Positions 20,930 to 32,324 of a stretch of 64,000 nucleotides of DNA are shown here, in pieces. A model generated the notes under the pieces. The model was not told where the DNA came from, ran no database searches, and saw only the letters and a program-made list of their open reading frames with translations. This stretch comes from Gnetum montanum (lineage: Eukaryota > Streptophyta > Gnetopsida > Gnetales > Gnetaceae): the NCBI GenBank assembly GCA_015680685.1, contig MNCI01008335.1, positions 283,916-347,915 of the forward strand, in the 5' to 3' direction. Position numbers and translations under genes: made by a program. Each line of letters opens with the position of its first letter. The first letter of the stretch is position 1.

Positions 20930-21581
20930 TGTTACAAGATTAAGAGGTGCAATATTGGAATTTATGCATTTTTATAAACATGGATTTTGCTACTATTAGT
21001 CCCAATAGAGAAGGTGAAGAACACTTTCTTCAAGATCAGCAACAACAACCATCTACTGCAACAAGTTGTGCAACAACTATCTACTGCAACAAGTAATGCA
21101 ATCTCTACTTATATGTGAAGGTGCAAGGGTAATACTTACAGTTAACCTTTGACCTGAAGTAGGATTGGTGAATGATGCACTTGGCATGATTCACAGTATT
21201 ATGTATCCTTAAGGTAAATAGCCACCTACATTACTATTATACGTTATTGTTGATTTTGACTCCTACATCGGATGTGCCTTTGATAATGGTAATCCTCATC
21301 ATGTGCCAATTGTACCTGTGGTCCAAAGAGCATTTCGTCAGTCACCATTACAATTGGCATGGGCGATGACTATTCATAAATCTCAAGGAATGACACTAGA
21401 TAAGGCTACTATTCACATTGGTTCAAGAGAAGTTATGGGTCTAATGTTTGTTGCATTATCTAGAGTTAAGATCATTGATTCTTTAAAGATTCATCCTCTT
21501 TTTCATGTGCAAAGATATAAAAAAAATTTAGATGCTAAACATCTCCAAAGTAGAATTGCACAAGAAGTTTGTTTTGCTTAG
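20930..21581 (+). pseudogene. Helitron-type PIF1-like helicase, C-terminal part
   Basis: Segments read 'LICEGARVILTVNL', 'EVGLVNDALGMI', 'VIVDFDSYIGCAF', 'QLAWAMTIHKSQGMTLDKAT' and 'REVMGLMFVALSRVK'. These are the last helicase motifs of the PIF1/RRM3-like helicase found at the C-terminus of plant Helitron Rep/Hel proteins. The longest open piece is 21,303-21,581, ending in TAG. Upstream has in-frame stops, and no Rep domain or N-terminal helicase motif is seen, so this is a 3' remnant. A cellular PIF1 helicase origin cannot be excluded. Confidence 0.8.
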
Positions 21582-21796
21582 TTGGAGAATTAGGCATATT
21601 GAGTTCACACTTATTATAGTATTTTGTCTTTTGCTCAATTATATTATACAGCTCTGCAATGTTTGTTGCAATAATTGTGCAATGTATTCCTTCATCAACA
21701 TATACGAAATATATAAACTTTTATTTTAACCAATTTATGTTTACCAATATATATTATTTGGAATATAAATAATGATGATAACTTAAAAAATAAAAA

Positions 21797-22155
21797 AATG
21801 ACTTTTGGAAAAAAAATGATGTTAACCAAGCCCAACTACTGAACTAGGTAATAAGATAACTAAAAACAAAATCAATCATCCCTCCTCTGTTTCTTTACCA
21901 CTTACCCAGTTTAGTTTTACTCTCTTGATCAAGTTTGCTCTTTCTTTGTTTGTTCATGATGTTTTTGAGCTTTATTTATGCAAGAGATTTATTTCTCAAA
22001 AATGCCATGAAAAAACAAAGAAAGCGCAAACTTGACTAAGAGGGTAAAATTAAATTGGGTAAGTGGTAAAAAACAGAAAAAGAAAGATGAGTGATTCCAT
22101 TTTTAGTTATCTTGTTACCTCGTCCCGTAACATCATTTTTTTTTCAAAATCATCT
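21797..22155. mobile_element. Long-terminal-inverted-repeat (foldback/MITE-like) element
   Basis: The left arm (about 21,797-21,965) is matched in reverse complement by the right arm (about 22,002-22,155), with roughly 85 percent identity by eye over ~150 bp around a short centre. Shared words include 'aaaaaaaatgatgtta', 'aataagataactaaaaa', 'taccacttaccca' and 'caagtttg(c)tctttctttg'. No coding capacity. It lies directly between the helicase remnant and the caulimovirid fragment. Confidence 0.82.
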
Positions 22156-22159
22156 CGGC

Positions 22160-23867
22160 CAATTTATAAATTCCTAAGAATTCTTTTGTAATAGCATTTA
22201 GGAAAATAACATGTGGGTTATTTAATAACTTTTTACGTATGGGAGCTTCTATAAAATTCCACCAACGTTTTAACATACCTTGGCATGTTCATATGTTTTC
22301 TTTTCTAAGACAATTTGTCTAGCGATGAAACCACTGATTTTATCAATTTCTTTTTGTCTTTCTCTAATCGATTTGTTGTCCATACTAAAATATGGTGGTG
22401 GTTTTTCTGATGTCTTTCGGATTTGCATAGCTGTCAAGTCTTTAGGATCTTAGAAGATCATACCTTGTCTTTGTAACATTTTCTTTTCTTCTTCATCTAA
22501 AGATCCTTCACTACTGATATAAAGAGTTTCATTATCCTCTTCATTAGCATTAATCTCTTCCTCCTCTTTTTTCCCTTTTTCAGATTTTGGAATTGTATGT
22601 ACGGGTCGTCTCTTTGGTACATAAGTTGTTGTTGATTTCTTTTTTCCCTTAGGAGGAGTGATTGGTGGTGAATCTAAGTAAATACCATCTAGATCTATGG
22701 GGTCAGGTTTCTTTCCTTTACTCTTAGATTTTCCATTTTTCTGCTTAGGAACCCATATCTTATGCAAATCTTTTACGTTTTTTTGTACCTCTTTTACTTC
22801 TGCATATGTCATTAAATTCTGGTCACTGACATAGGATAACTTATGGTTAGTCCAGTTGTGAGGTTTAATGACTTCAGAAGGTTGTTCTACAGATGGCTTA
22901 TATTGCATCATATGTGCTACTTCTTTTGGTTCTTCCGTATTCATGTTGATCCTTAATAACTCATCACACTCAACACACCTAATGTCATGATCTACCTTAT
23001 GTAGATTCTTATGGCTACAACTTTGTAATGGTTTACTTGAGCATGACACATCATCGTCTGAACTAGAACTAGATGTAGAGACATCTTCTAAAACTATTTT
23101 TCCTTTTTGGTCTATTTCTGATTGTTCGGTAATGGTTACTGGTTTTTCTCCCTTCTGTTTTATGACTCTCCTAGGATCTAAAATGATACCTAGTTCTTTG
23201 AACATTTTTCCCATTTTTTGGATTTTTTCTTTCTGTTCTTCATAAGAGGATTTCTTTTTAAACAGGAGCAATAGTTTTGTTGGTTTAACAGGTTTGGGAG
23301 CCAATGGATCATAAAGCAAAAATTTTGGTGGTTGTAGTTCTACATAGTATCTCCGAGATTTGGATGATGATCTGAATAAAAACTTTTTAAGTCTTTTCTA
23401 CTCATAGTATTCTTCTAATGGATCTTCGAGGTCTGGGAAGAGCCTATGGATCGGGAGATCCTCTGTATTAATCTGTGTCCCGTATTCTAAATTTGTTGAA
23501 CCAACAGAGAGAACTTGTTGGCCAAAAGATAAACTAAATAATTTAAAACTTAATCTAGTACCTATTGTGCAATAAACACTACGATCTATAATGTTAACAA
23601 GAATATACGTAATAAGCATTAAACTATTAAACAAATGTGGATCAGAAAGAGAAAGAGTAAAGTTAGAAATAGTTATAATCAAAGTATCTGATACTAACCT
23701 ACCTTTAGCTTGTGTTATAATAGCTTCTTGAAACGATTTAAATCTTCTATCTATTAAAGCAATCTAGTAAGGCTTTTTGAGTTGATAGTTGAAGTGGGGA
23801 TGAAGGTGAATAGCAATTTCAACAAGATGGATATATTGATAACCTGCTTTTTTTCTATCTAACCTAT
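22160..23867 (-). mobile_element. Endogenous caulimovirid (plant pararetrovirus) fragment with movement-protein region
   Basis: From 23,867 down to about 22,275 one minus-strand frame is open except for three nonsense codons (23,766-23,764, 23,400-23,398 and near 22,450). Its first part has the features of the 30K-superfamily movement protein of Caulimoviridae ('AGYQYIHLVEIAI', 'FTLSLSDPHLFNSL'). It continues into a charged Ser/Asp/Glu/Lys-rich region (22,450-23,319) with a Cys/His cluster and no confident assignment. Below 22,275 coding-like sequence continues in another frame. Protease, reverse transcriptase and RNase H are absent. The N-terminus is cut at the junction with the repeat unit at 23,868. 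An ancient broken copy. Confidence 0.72.
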
Positions 23868-24453
23868 TTTTAAGTGCATGCTCATCCAATATAAATAATA
23901 CATTTTACCATAGGTAGGTAGATAACAACGGTAGATAACGACGTAATGTGGAAGATAAGAAAAATTTGACATAAACCTTTCCATTTGTTAAGGCTGAACA
24001 CTTTTTTACAATGCATTACTTTCCTATTGCATATGCTCCAAGTAAGAATGTATCCATTATATCTTTTCAATACTGATCATGAACAGATTGATAAGCTTAT
24101 CATGAAAAGAGTCTGATCATGAACAGACTTGATCAAGCTTATCATGAAAAGACTCAAAGAGACCCAGAAGAGGAAAGAACGGAAAAGAGGAGGCACACCA
24201 CGCAACATTGAGCTACAAATCTAAACCCCTAGTTATACAGGAAAATTTCATATTCTATTTTGCATTTAATATTCATTTAAACTGACTATTTAATTCCTAA
24301 CTCGATCAAAAGATACCATCCAAGGAGACAAACCCCTGTAACTTTCTGCAACAACAACCAAATAATCAAATTTGGCCAGTATCCTTCTGAATTCCTTCCC
24401 TTGCGTCGTCCATCATCCATCAATCCATTCAGCTAACACTGCTACTACTGTAA
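23868..24453. repeat. Fifth copy of the 0.5 kb unit, abutting the P450 gene
   Basis: Diverged copy of the 16.1-18.2 kb unit in the same orientation, lacking the first ~25 bp. It contains a local duplication of 'ctgatcatgaacaga(c)ttgat' around 24,075-24,135. Its terminal word 'cattcagctaacactgctac' encodes, on the minus strand, the last codons and stop of the P450 gene. Confidence 0.85.
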
Positions 24454-26088
24454 ACCTCGGCCAGCAGGCGCGGAGTGGCTAGGAGGCGCAGCGGCTGTAA
24501 GCGTTGCAGCGTGAGACCGAACTCTTCCTCCATATTCAGAGACTCGGGATGCCGCTGCAAGTGCTCGTCCGCGAAGGACCAGTCGAAGGCGTGGACGAGA
24601 GAAGCCACCAGAAACTCCACCATGCACATCGCCAGCGACATGCCTACACAGATTCTGCGCCCTGCGCCGAACGGAATCACTCTGAAATCCCCTCCCTTAA
24701 TTTGTGCGCCCGTGTCCAGGAACCGCTCCGGCAGAAACCGCAGCGGCTCAGGCCACACGGCCGGGTCGCGCTGAATCGCCCACGCGTTCACGATGACGCG
24801 CGCGCCTTTCGGAATCCGGAGTCCGGCGATCTCCGACTCTTCCGCTGCCTCCCTCGGCAGCAACAGCGGCGTCGGCGGATGAATCCGCAGAGTCTCCTTC
24901 ACCACCGCGCTCAGCAACGGCATCTCTCGGAGATCATCCTCGCTTACCAGTCTCTCTCTGCCCACGACTCCGTCGATCTCGGCCTTCACTCTGCGCATCA
25001 GCTCCGGGTTCCTCATGAGCTCCGCCATCGCCCACTCCGTGGTACTCCCCGTCGTGTCCGTGCCCGCCGTGAACAGATCCTGCACCACAGAAAACACGAC
25101 ACGATTATACACACATCGACAGGAGGGGATGCATAGAGTTATGTGTCCGTACGGAGAGAAGAGCCTTTTTCTCGTTCATGGAGAAAGGGGGCTCCGTTTT
25201 GTCGTCGTCGTCAAATCCGGGAGCGTGAGAGAGCGAGAGCAGATGGCCGAGGAAGTCGTCGGCGTTGGAGCTGCTGCGCAGATGCGCGTCGACGATGCGT
25301 CCCAGGAACGCGTCGACGAGGCGTTGAACGCGTTTCATGCGGGGGGCCAGCACCAGGGCCACGGGATCCAGCCAGCGGAGCCACGGCACGAAGTCGCTGA
25401 GGACCAAGGCGCCGTCGAGCTGGTTCATGGCCGTGACGGCCTCGCGGAACTCGGCGGCGCTGGGGTCCTTGACGCCGAATCCCGGGAACGCGGGCTCGCC
25501 CATCATGGTCCGGCTCAGCACGTTGGCGGAGCAGGCGCTGAGCGCGTCCTTGAGCTCGAGCTCCGCGGACTCGCCGTGGGCTCCGATGGACCGCACCAGC
25601 GCGGCCACTTCGGAATGCCGGACGGACCGGAACTGCGCCATGGCCGCGGCGCTGAACAGGCGCGAGACGCAGAGTTTGCGGATCATGCGCCAGCGGGGGC
25701 AGTAGTTAGACCACACGAAGACTTTGAGGCCACCGTAGGCCATGTGCTGCTGGCCTAACGTCGTGACTGACGGCCTGTTGCAGAAATTCACGTCCTGGCT
25801 GCGCATGACTTGCTCCGCCATCGCCGGCGACGACGCTACCACCGTGGGCGTGGTGCCCAGACGCAGATGAATGAGTGGCCCGTACCTGCGTGCGAGCTGC
25901 TGCAGCGTTGCGTGCGGAGGCCCATGCGAATTCAGCTGATTCAGAGAACCCAGTACCGGCCATCCCGTCGGCCCCGGCGGCAACGGCAACCTCCGTTTGG
26001 ACTTCATGTGGAAGCCCAGCAGCAGTAGCAACAGCGGTAGCAACAGCAGCAGCAGCAGCAATGGCACTGTTTGCAACTGCCACTCCAT
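24429..26088 (-). CDS. Cytochrome P450, clan 71 (CYP75-like), intact two-exon gene
   Basis: Exon 1 26,088-25,153 and exon 2 25,079-24,429 are separated by a 73-bp phase-0 intron (donor gtacgg, acceptor gtggtgcag), giving 528 residues. Start chosen at MEWQLQ, just before a Leu-rich membrane anchor (residues 8-24). Visible: hinge PPGPTGWPVLG (37-47), I-helix AGTDTT (317-322), ExxR as KETLR (Glu374, Arg377), 'FLPERF', haem loop FGAGRRICVG (449-458, Cys456 as haem ligand) and LNMEEEFGLTLQ near the end. The haem-to-C-terminal stretch resembles flavonoid 3'/3',5'-hydroxylases (CYP75), but other gymnosperm clan-71 families are possible. These are ER-bound monooxygenases using NADPH-P450 reductase. 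It is far more GC-rich than its surroundings. The final residues (VYSSSSVS) come from repeat-derived DNA. No stops or frameshifts. Confidence 0.92.
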
Positions 26089-26160
26089 GTTTTTCTCTCT
26101 GCTATTCTTCTGATTACGATTTCGCTGTGCCACGATAGATACCGCTCCATGTTTGGGGGT

Positions 26161-26170
26161 CTTGATATAG
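26161..26170 (-). promoter_or_regulatory. Candidate TATA box of the P450 gene
   Basis: The minus strand reads CTATATCAAG 73 bp upstream of the chosen ATG. It is the only TATA-like word within 200 bp. Confidence 0.45.
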
Positions 26171-26266
26171 TGCTGTCTGCGCCCACGATTGTTTAATCTG
26201 CCAAAAATTTTCTCTCTCGCTGTAAAGACAGGACAATGAATTTGTGGTGCCGTACTTCCGGTAGTG

Positions 26267-26278
26267 TGCACCTACCAC
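26267..26278. promoter_or_regulatory. AC element (MYB-type) upstream of the P450 gene
   Basis: TGCACCTACCAC, about 180 bp upstream of the P450 ATG, contains ACCTACC, the AC-I element bound by R2R3-MYB factors in phenylpropanoid/flavonoid promoters. The same 12-mer occurs at 49,459 and, inverted, three times in an array at 49,726-49,803. Confidence 0.5.
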
Positions 26279-26299
26279 TTGCGTCATCGCCGGTGGCAT

Positions 26300-27949
26300 G
26301 AAAAATTTGGGTGCGCTGTTTAGTTTATTGGATGTTGGTGGTTTGGTAGTGCACATTGTCTTGTTATGCACACGTCTAGCTAATATGCTATTGGTTAGCC
26401 CGTCAGTTTTGTTTCGTGGCACTCCTCCGATTCCCAAATTTACTGCCCTACTTTTTGTATTTCACTTATTAGCACTTAATGAGTGTTTGGATATACTCTG
26501 TACATTCCAGTGAGTATCTGATCATAGCCGAGTTCACGAGGATCCATCCAAACAGTGATATTTACTATGGATTCCTCCCAACAACTGTTATTTTAACGAG
26601 TGCTCCTGCAAAACCTGCTTTCGTAGGAAGCAGAGTTTGAAAAATCGGATTGCATTATAAATATTTATCATAAATTGGATCACAAAAAGTTGGATTGCAT
26701 GGGAAATCTTTATAAAAAATCTGGTCAAGAAAATGCCGCCGTGCTCCAGAAATCTTTCAACAGGCTGATCGAGTAAAACGGCATTAAATTGTTCAATTCA
26801 CGTGGAAAACCGTATCATCGATTCTATTGAAAAAATTACATCTGTACATAAAATGTTAAGATTTCATTACTTAAATTATTTATATAACATAGAAAGAAAA
26901 GGAAAATACGACTCGGACTTTTTCAGTCAACCAGAAGGGAAAAAAATTATGTTTAAGCAAAATTCAGTACCTAATTTAAATTTTTTAAATATCAAAGTTG
27001 GATTAGATTAAGTGAATGTCATGTTTAAATTATTCATTACTTTCATTGATAAAGAGTAAGCCTATCGAATCGGGAATTCTATTAAATATTGTAGATTTAT
27101 TAGGTAGTGGAAATATATATGTTATGAGTTTTGAAAACATTATTAAGAAAATTACTAAAAGACATTGTATATTTATTAGGTAGTGGAAATATATATGTTA
27201 TGAGTTTTCAAAACATTATCAAGAAAATTATTGAAGGTAGGGTACTGTTTGAACTAATAATTTGACTATAGGTGTACTTTAAGATGTATATCCAATAAAT
27301 TATGTTAAATGAATTACAAAGAAATATAAGGATATCTCATACGTGACTAAAACTAGCAACCTTTTGCCTAACTAGACAATGAGCAAGCCACTTGTTTTGC
27401 ACAACATCACCTACTTGTGGGGCCTCAATTCTAGATTTCTTTTAGTTTTAAGAGCTTAAGATAATGATAATGATGCTGATAAATATTTTATTTAGTTAAT
27501 AATTACTTTACTAATTTCTATTTTTATTTACTTAAATAACAGGTACCGATGGAGAGAAACAAGACAATAAACATAATTTTAAAAAAATTAAAGGATTAGA
27601 GGGAGATTTTGAATGAGTTTATAGATCATTATGTATCTTCAACGGTCATGCACAAAGACACATGGTATTCATGCCTCTCTTCTAAGAGAAAAATGGAGTG
27701 TAAGGGCTATAAAAGCCCACAAAAGAAAATGAAGGTATCATTCGAATCTAACAAAAGCCTCTCTTTCGTTCTTTTCTCTCCATTCCCATCATTCTTGTTA
27801 TTGCTACTTAATGCCCATTGTTGCTTCCTAGTTGTTGTTGTTCATGCATGGTGTTGTTGTTGTTTGGTACTTGCTACTTGATGCTATTTGTTGTTGTCAT
27901 TACGGAGTGCTTACTACTAATGCTTGCTACTTAGAAGTTGCTATTATTA
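26300..27949. other. P450 upstream interval; no recognised gene
   Basis: Only short unassignable frames. From about 27,790 it is rich in 'ttgttg' and 'ttgctactt' words, the target region of element C. A 76-bp duplication lies at 27,091-27,242. Confidence 0.5.
27091..27242. repeat. 76-bp tandem duplication
   Basis: Copies start at 27,091 and 27,167 ('gta(g/t)atttattaggtagtgg'). They differ at only a handful of positions, so this is younger than most repeats nearby. Confidence 0.88.
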
Positions 27950-27954
27950 CTAGG
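27950..27954. other. Target-site duplication of element C, left copy
   Basis: ctagg; the partner at 37,865-37,869 is ctggg (A to G change). Confidence 0.7.
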
Positions 27955-28762
27955 TGATGAACGGCGAGGTAGCCCTACGCTCAACCATACGAATACGAGC
28001 GTTTCACGCACAATCTGGTCGAATTCCAAGAACTAAGTGCCTATGCGCCTTTGTGGACTAATAACGGGTTGGTTAATCGTTGTCTTCCCAAACTTACTTA
28101 TATGTCACAGTTGTATGGTTAAGTAAGCTTGAGGCATATGATTTTTATAGCTTTTATGTGTTTTGTATCCTATGCTAGTAAGGAGGGGGAGAGAGATAAC
28201 TAAGTAACTAATCTAATTTAACTACTCATTAACTAAGTTCTATTTACTCTTAACACCAGTATCCATTCCCACTTGTCGTGCACATCCTAAACCAGTGCAA
28301 CGCTGCTAGGATTACCAAACACTAATTGTTACTAGGTTACCAAGCACTACACGCATGCTCAAAGCGGTTGTATTGAGTGTATTTAACTAAGAGAGTTATA
28401 GGGTGAGAGAAATCATTAATCAACTAGGAAAGCATTAAATAATAATTAACACTAATTAATCTATTCTGAATGCTACAAGGTTTATCATAAAGTTCATCTT
28501 TATTGCCGTACACAAAGTGTGCTCAAGTACACAATGCTCGAATAAAGATCCATTCACTCTATGACTCCTACTATGGGCATGTAGAAATAATTCTAACTCT
28601 AGAGGGAAAAAATGGCAAGAGTTCGGCTAAGGGACTAACTATCTAATGTGAAAACCAAGGGCATCGCCTCTTATTTATAGGCGAGGAGACAGGCTCCGAT
28701 ATCAGGAATCCGACATCGCATGGTTGGATCTGATATTGTGGACTTCATATCGTGGTTCATCA
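27955..28762 (-). repeat. 3' LTR of element C
   Basis: TGATGA...TCATCA, 808 bp. It contains the poly(A) inverted repeat (TCTTTATT 28,497-28,504; AATAAAGA 28,541-28,548), a TATA box (minus strand, 28,668-28,680) and a reduced, decayed GATATC-type array (28,690-28,760). Confidence 0.9.
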
Positions 28763-28775
28763 TACCCCCATGACT
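28763..28775 (-). other. Polypurine tract of element C
   Basis: The minus strand reads AGTCATGGGGGTA immediately before the LTR start TGATGA. The equivalent in element D is 61,488-61,500. Confidence 0.75.
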
Positions 28776-30656
28776 AAATGAAAACTCATCCTTAAGTTCC
28801 TTACAAAATATTGGGAAGGTATGGGATTATTGACTGAATGACCATTGACGGTGGAACGGGGTGACAAACTTAATGTGTCTAGTGAATAGATCAACAATAC
28901 AATGCATGACAACATTAGTGTTCATGACCACTGAGGTGAACACTATACATAATTAACATCCAGCCTTTATTTGGCAGCTGGAAGAGAAGGATAGAGAAAA
29001 ACAATAAGGCGTGTTGCTGCCGATGCCAAGATTGCACCTTCCATTATTTATCCATAGCCACGCCACCAATCTTGCTCCTTTCGTAAACATTCCAGTTTCA
29101 GTCCATCCTGAGTGTTTCCTCCAGGCCTAGTCCATTGTTGTATGATCACCATCTACACACACAACACAGTCACAAATGAGCGAGGGTTGATAAATCACAA
29201 TGCAGGTGATACCTTGCCTTGATGTAAAGTGCATTGGCTAAGTTGTGGTAATGGTAGATATTGGTTCTAGAGATTTAACACTGGTGACTACCTAAGGTGT
29301 AGGGGTTAGAAAAAATTGAAAAATTTATGCCAGGGCCCCCATGACTAAGAGCGAACCTCCAATAGCAATAGGATGGAAAAACATAAGGAATAAGAAATAT
29401 GGAGAAAAAGCAACAACGAGAATGCCAATAAAATGGATGTCATGGATGGGGATGAAACAAAAAAATGTTGATTGTAAGAACATTTAAGGAAAAGAAGTTA
29501 ACAAATGTGCCAAAAAGGAATGCCAATGGGTCCTCCCCAAAGCAGGCTCATGTCCTTGATGCCCTGACAGACCCACAAACCAAAGAGTCCGTAGGCTCTA
29601 GGAATGTCATTTGGAAGCAAGAGTTAAAAAATTACCCACAAGAATTAACCAAGGAAAAACAATGCATCAACCAAGATACAGACTAATGATAAAACTGACA
29701 ATGAGGTGAAAAATGGAAAAGAAAGGTGAAGAGGAGAGAATGGAATGGAAACCCAAGAATAAGGTTGTGTAAAGTCCCTTGTGTGTGTTTTGTGGTTAAT
29801 GTGACCGAGTAGAACTCATTCCAAATCCAAACTCAACAAACCACATTCAGTGACCTCGCATCAACACATTTGACCAACCTATCCTCTTGAAGCAACAAGA
29901 ATGCCTCTACAAAAAGTCACCACCATTCTAAGGAGAGTGATATGGAGAATTAGGAAGTGAGAAAGGGCCTTAGTTAGAGGGAACCTTCAGGCATGGGTAA
30001 CATGTCTTTCCAATGCCATAACTAGTGCATGTAGTCCAAGTTCATTATTATGTCTAAGGGATGTGCTTTGAATTCTTACCTCTTTTTTTTGTGTTTTTTG
30101 CATAAGAACCACACCAAGCAAAGACTTATTTTTATGTACTCAACTTTCGCATATTTGATGAACAGCAAAGTGGCGGAAAACCCAAGGAAAAAGAATCTAA
30201 GAACTCAAGAGAATAGCTAGCACAACTGCATCAAATCCCCTTGAAGTTACACCCTTTTCATCCTTTGAGTATTTCCTTAGTTTGAGAAATACCTAGCCAC
30301 CAATTCATTAACAATTTTATTAGAGAAAGGGACGGTATAGTTCCAAGCCAAGGGAGACCATAGGATTTTATGGATGCATGAATGATGTGGACTCATTACC
30401 TATTTAATCAAAAGAACCATACCTTGATATCAACATCATATTTCAAAGGTAAAACCCAAACATTAGTAACCAATATGGTATTATTCATGTCACAATCATG
30501 AATACTTATTGGGTGACAAACAAAATAAAGTAATCACACAAAGAAATGATAAAAATATGAATGATGGTGTAAAACAAAAATAAGAAAGATTAAAGAAATG
30601 TGCAAAACAAAAATGTGTAAAACAAAAACTTATAAATAACTGAGGGCCTTCAATGG
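28776..30656 (-). other. Post-pol spacer of element C
   Basis: About 1.9 kb homologous to 61,501-62,815 of element D and in part to the spacer of B. Only short spurious frames. Unlike B, there is no extra ORF between pol and the 3' LTR. Confidence 0.7.
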
Positions 30657-31907
30657 TTAGTAGAGGTGGCCATCTCCCCCATGATTGAGTTGGAAGGAGG
30701 AGATCCGAAATAATGAGCAAGGTTGTCCACCTACAGAGGTAGCATGTGTTCTGGTTGTCCTAAACTCATGGAAAGGTTTTGTTTGTTGCATGTTGACTAA
30801 TAGTCTCTTATCTGGGCTCTCAGGTTTATATATGGTCATGGCCCCTAAAGGAAAAGTTGCATAGATAATGCAAGGTCCTTCCCACAGAGTTTGAAATTTG
30901 GTACGTTGTGACACATGTGTGGGGTTCCAGTAGAGAACCTTATCTCCTAGCTGATACTTAACTTTCCTAATTTTCAGGTCATGACGTTGTTTATTAAATG
31001 TCTTGTGCAATTTATTAGATGATAGGGCAACTAGTTGGTTCTCATCTAGCAAGTTAAGGATCATCAACCTTTGCTTTTGTGCTAGATCAAGGTCAAGGTT
31101 GAGGTCACATGCCGTGGATAGTGTACGGAGCTCCTTTTGGATAGGGAGCGTTGGAAGTTTTCCATACACTAACTCATAGGGAGAGTAGCCTATAGGGAGT
31201 TTCCATGTGGAGCGGTATGCCCAAAGAGCATCATTCAGTTTAGTGCTCCAATCTCGCCTATACTTGCTAATGGTTCTGGTCAGTATCTTAGTAATCTTCC
31301 TATTAGTGACCTCAACTTGACCATTCGCTTGAGGGTGGTATGGTGTAGTCAATTTATGCTCAACCCCCAAGTGTTGCATTAACTTCCGAAAAGTTGCACC
31401 TGTGAAGTGTGTACCATTGTCTGAAATAAGTGCACGCGGCACACCAAACCTATTGATGGCTTGTTGTTGAAAAAATCGTGTAGCTGTAGATGATGTGCAA
31501 TCTTTAACGGCAGTTGCTTTAGCCCATTTTGTTAAGTAGTCTATGGTAACTATGATGTAAGCTTTTCCATTGGACATTGGTGTAATGGGCCCCATGAAAT
31601 CAATTCCCCAAATGTCGAACGGTTCTAACGGTTGAATCCATTGTTGCAGATCCTCCATCCTAGCAGTCATTCCCCCATCACGTTGACAATGCTCACAAGA
31701 TTGGACGAATTGATGGGCATCCCGGAACAAGGTAGGCCAACAATATCCTACAAGCAAGATCTTAATTGTCGTTATTCTCCTAGCATAATGACCCCCACAA
31801 GGGCCCTCATGAGCATCTTGGAGAACTCTCAGTTGATCTCTATTGGGAACACACCATCGAACTAAGCCATCGAGACATACTTTGTAGAGTTTTCCATTGA
31901 TCTCCAT
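30657..31907 (-). pseudogene. Integrase of element C
   Basis: The longest open piece of C (416 codons). It shows the HHCC zinc-binding region (HEGPCGGH, CEHCQRDGG), a catalytic core with Asp in IWGIDFMGP, Asp in LISDNGTHF and Glu in GQVEVTNRK, and a C-terminal domain 'KVLYWNPTH' to 'LWEGPCIIY'. All three catalytic residues are kept. Integrase inserts element cDNA into the chromosome. It is separated from RNase H by stops or frameshifts, so not expressed as a proper Gag-Pol product. Confidence 0.9.
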
Positions 31908-31958
31908 AAAGTACTTGGCTCTATGAAGAAACTGTTGTTTCTTCTTAAGGTCTAGCTC

Positions 31959-32324
31959 TTATGGTGTTTGTTGGATAAGGAGATAGGTAAGAATGCTACT
32001 GTACCAATTTGTCTCAGTGGGTGATTGGTTATTCACTACACCAGCAAAGAGGAATTCATTAGGGAAATGATCAAAAATTAGATACTCGTCCTCTTTGTTT
32101 TCCCAACACAACCGAGATAAATGATCAAAAACTACATTCTCGGTGCCTTTGCGATCAATCATTGTTAAATCAAACTCTTGTAGGATTACAAGCCATCGTA
32201 TAATATGGGGGCTTACCATTGGCTTATTCACGAGGAACCGAATTGCACTATGATCTATGTGTATGAATACTTTGTATCCTAATACATAGTGTCTAAACTT
32301 TTCTAGTGCAAGCACTACAATCAT
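31959..32324 (-). pseudogene. RNase H domain of element C (partial)
   Basis: 121 codons with 'LALEKFRHYVLGYKVFIHID' followed by 'HSAIRFL', 'IIRWLVILQEFDL' and 'IDRKGTENVVFDHLSRL', typical of Ty3/gypsy RNase H. The upstream part of the domain is in other frames. It would degrade the RNA strand during reverse transcription. Confidence 0.88.

Noticed and set aside
24504-25758. Long plus-strand frames opposite the P450 gene
   Set aside because: High GC content produces open antisense frames; the minus strand has all P450 motifs and splice sites.
26004-26138. CAG/CTG repeat-like tract
   Set aside because: It encodes the Leu-rich membrane anchor of the P450 and does not appear to be an independent microsatellite element.
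30496-30720. Hydrophobic 74-codon minus frame at the end of integrase
   Set aside because: AT-rich spacer translation with Phe/Leu bias, no homologous frame in D.
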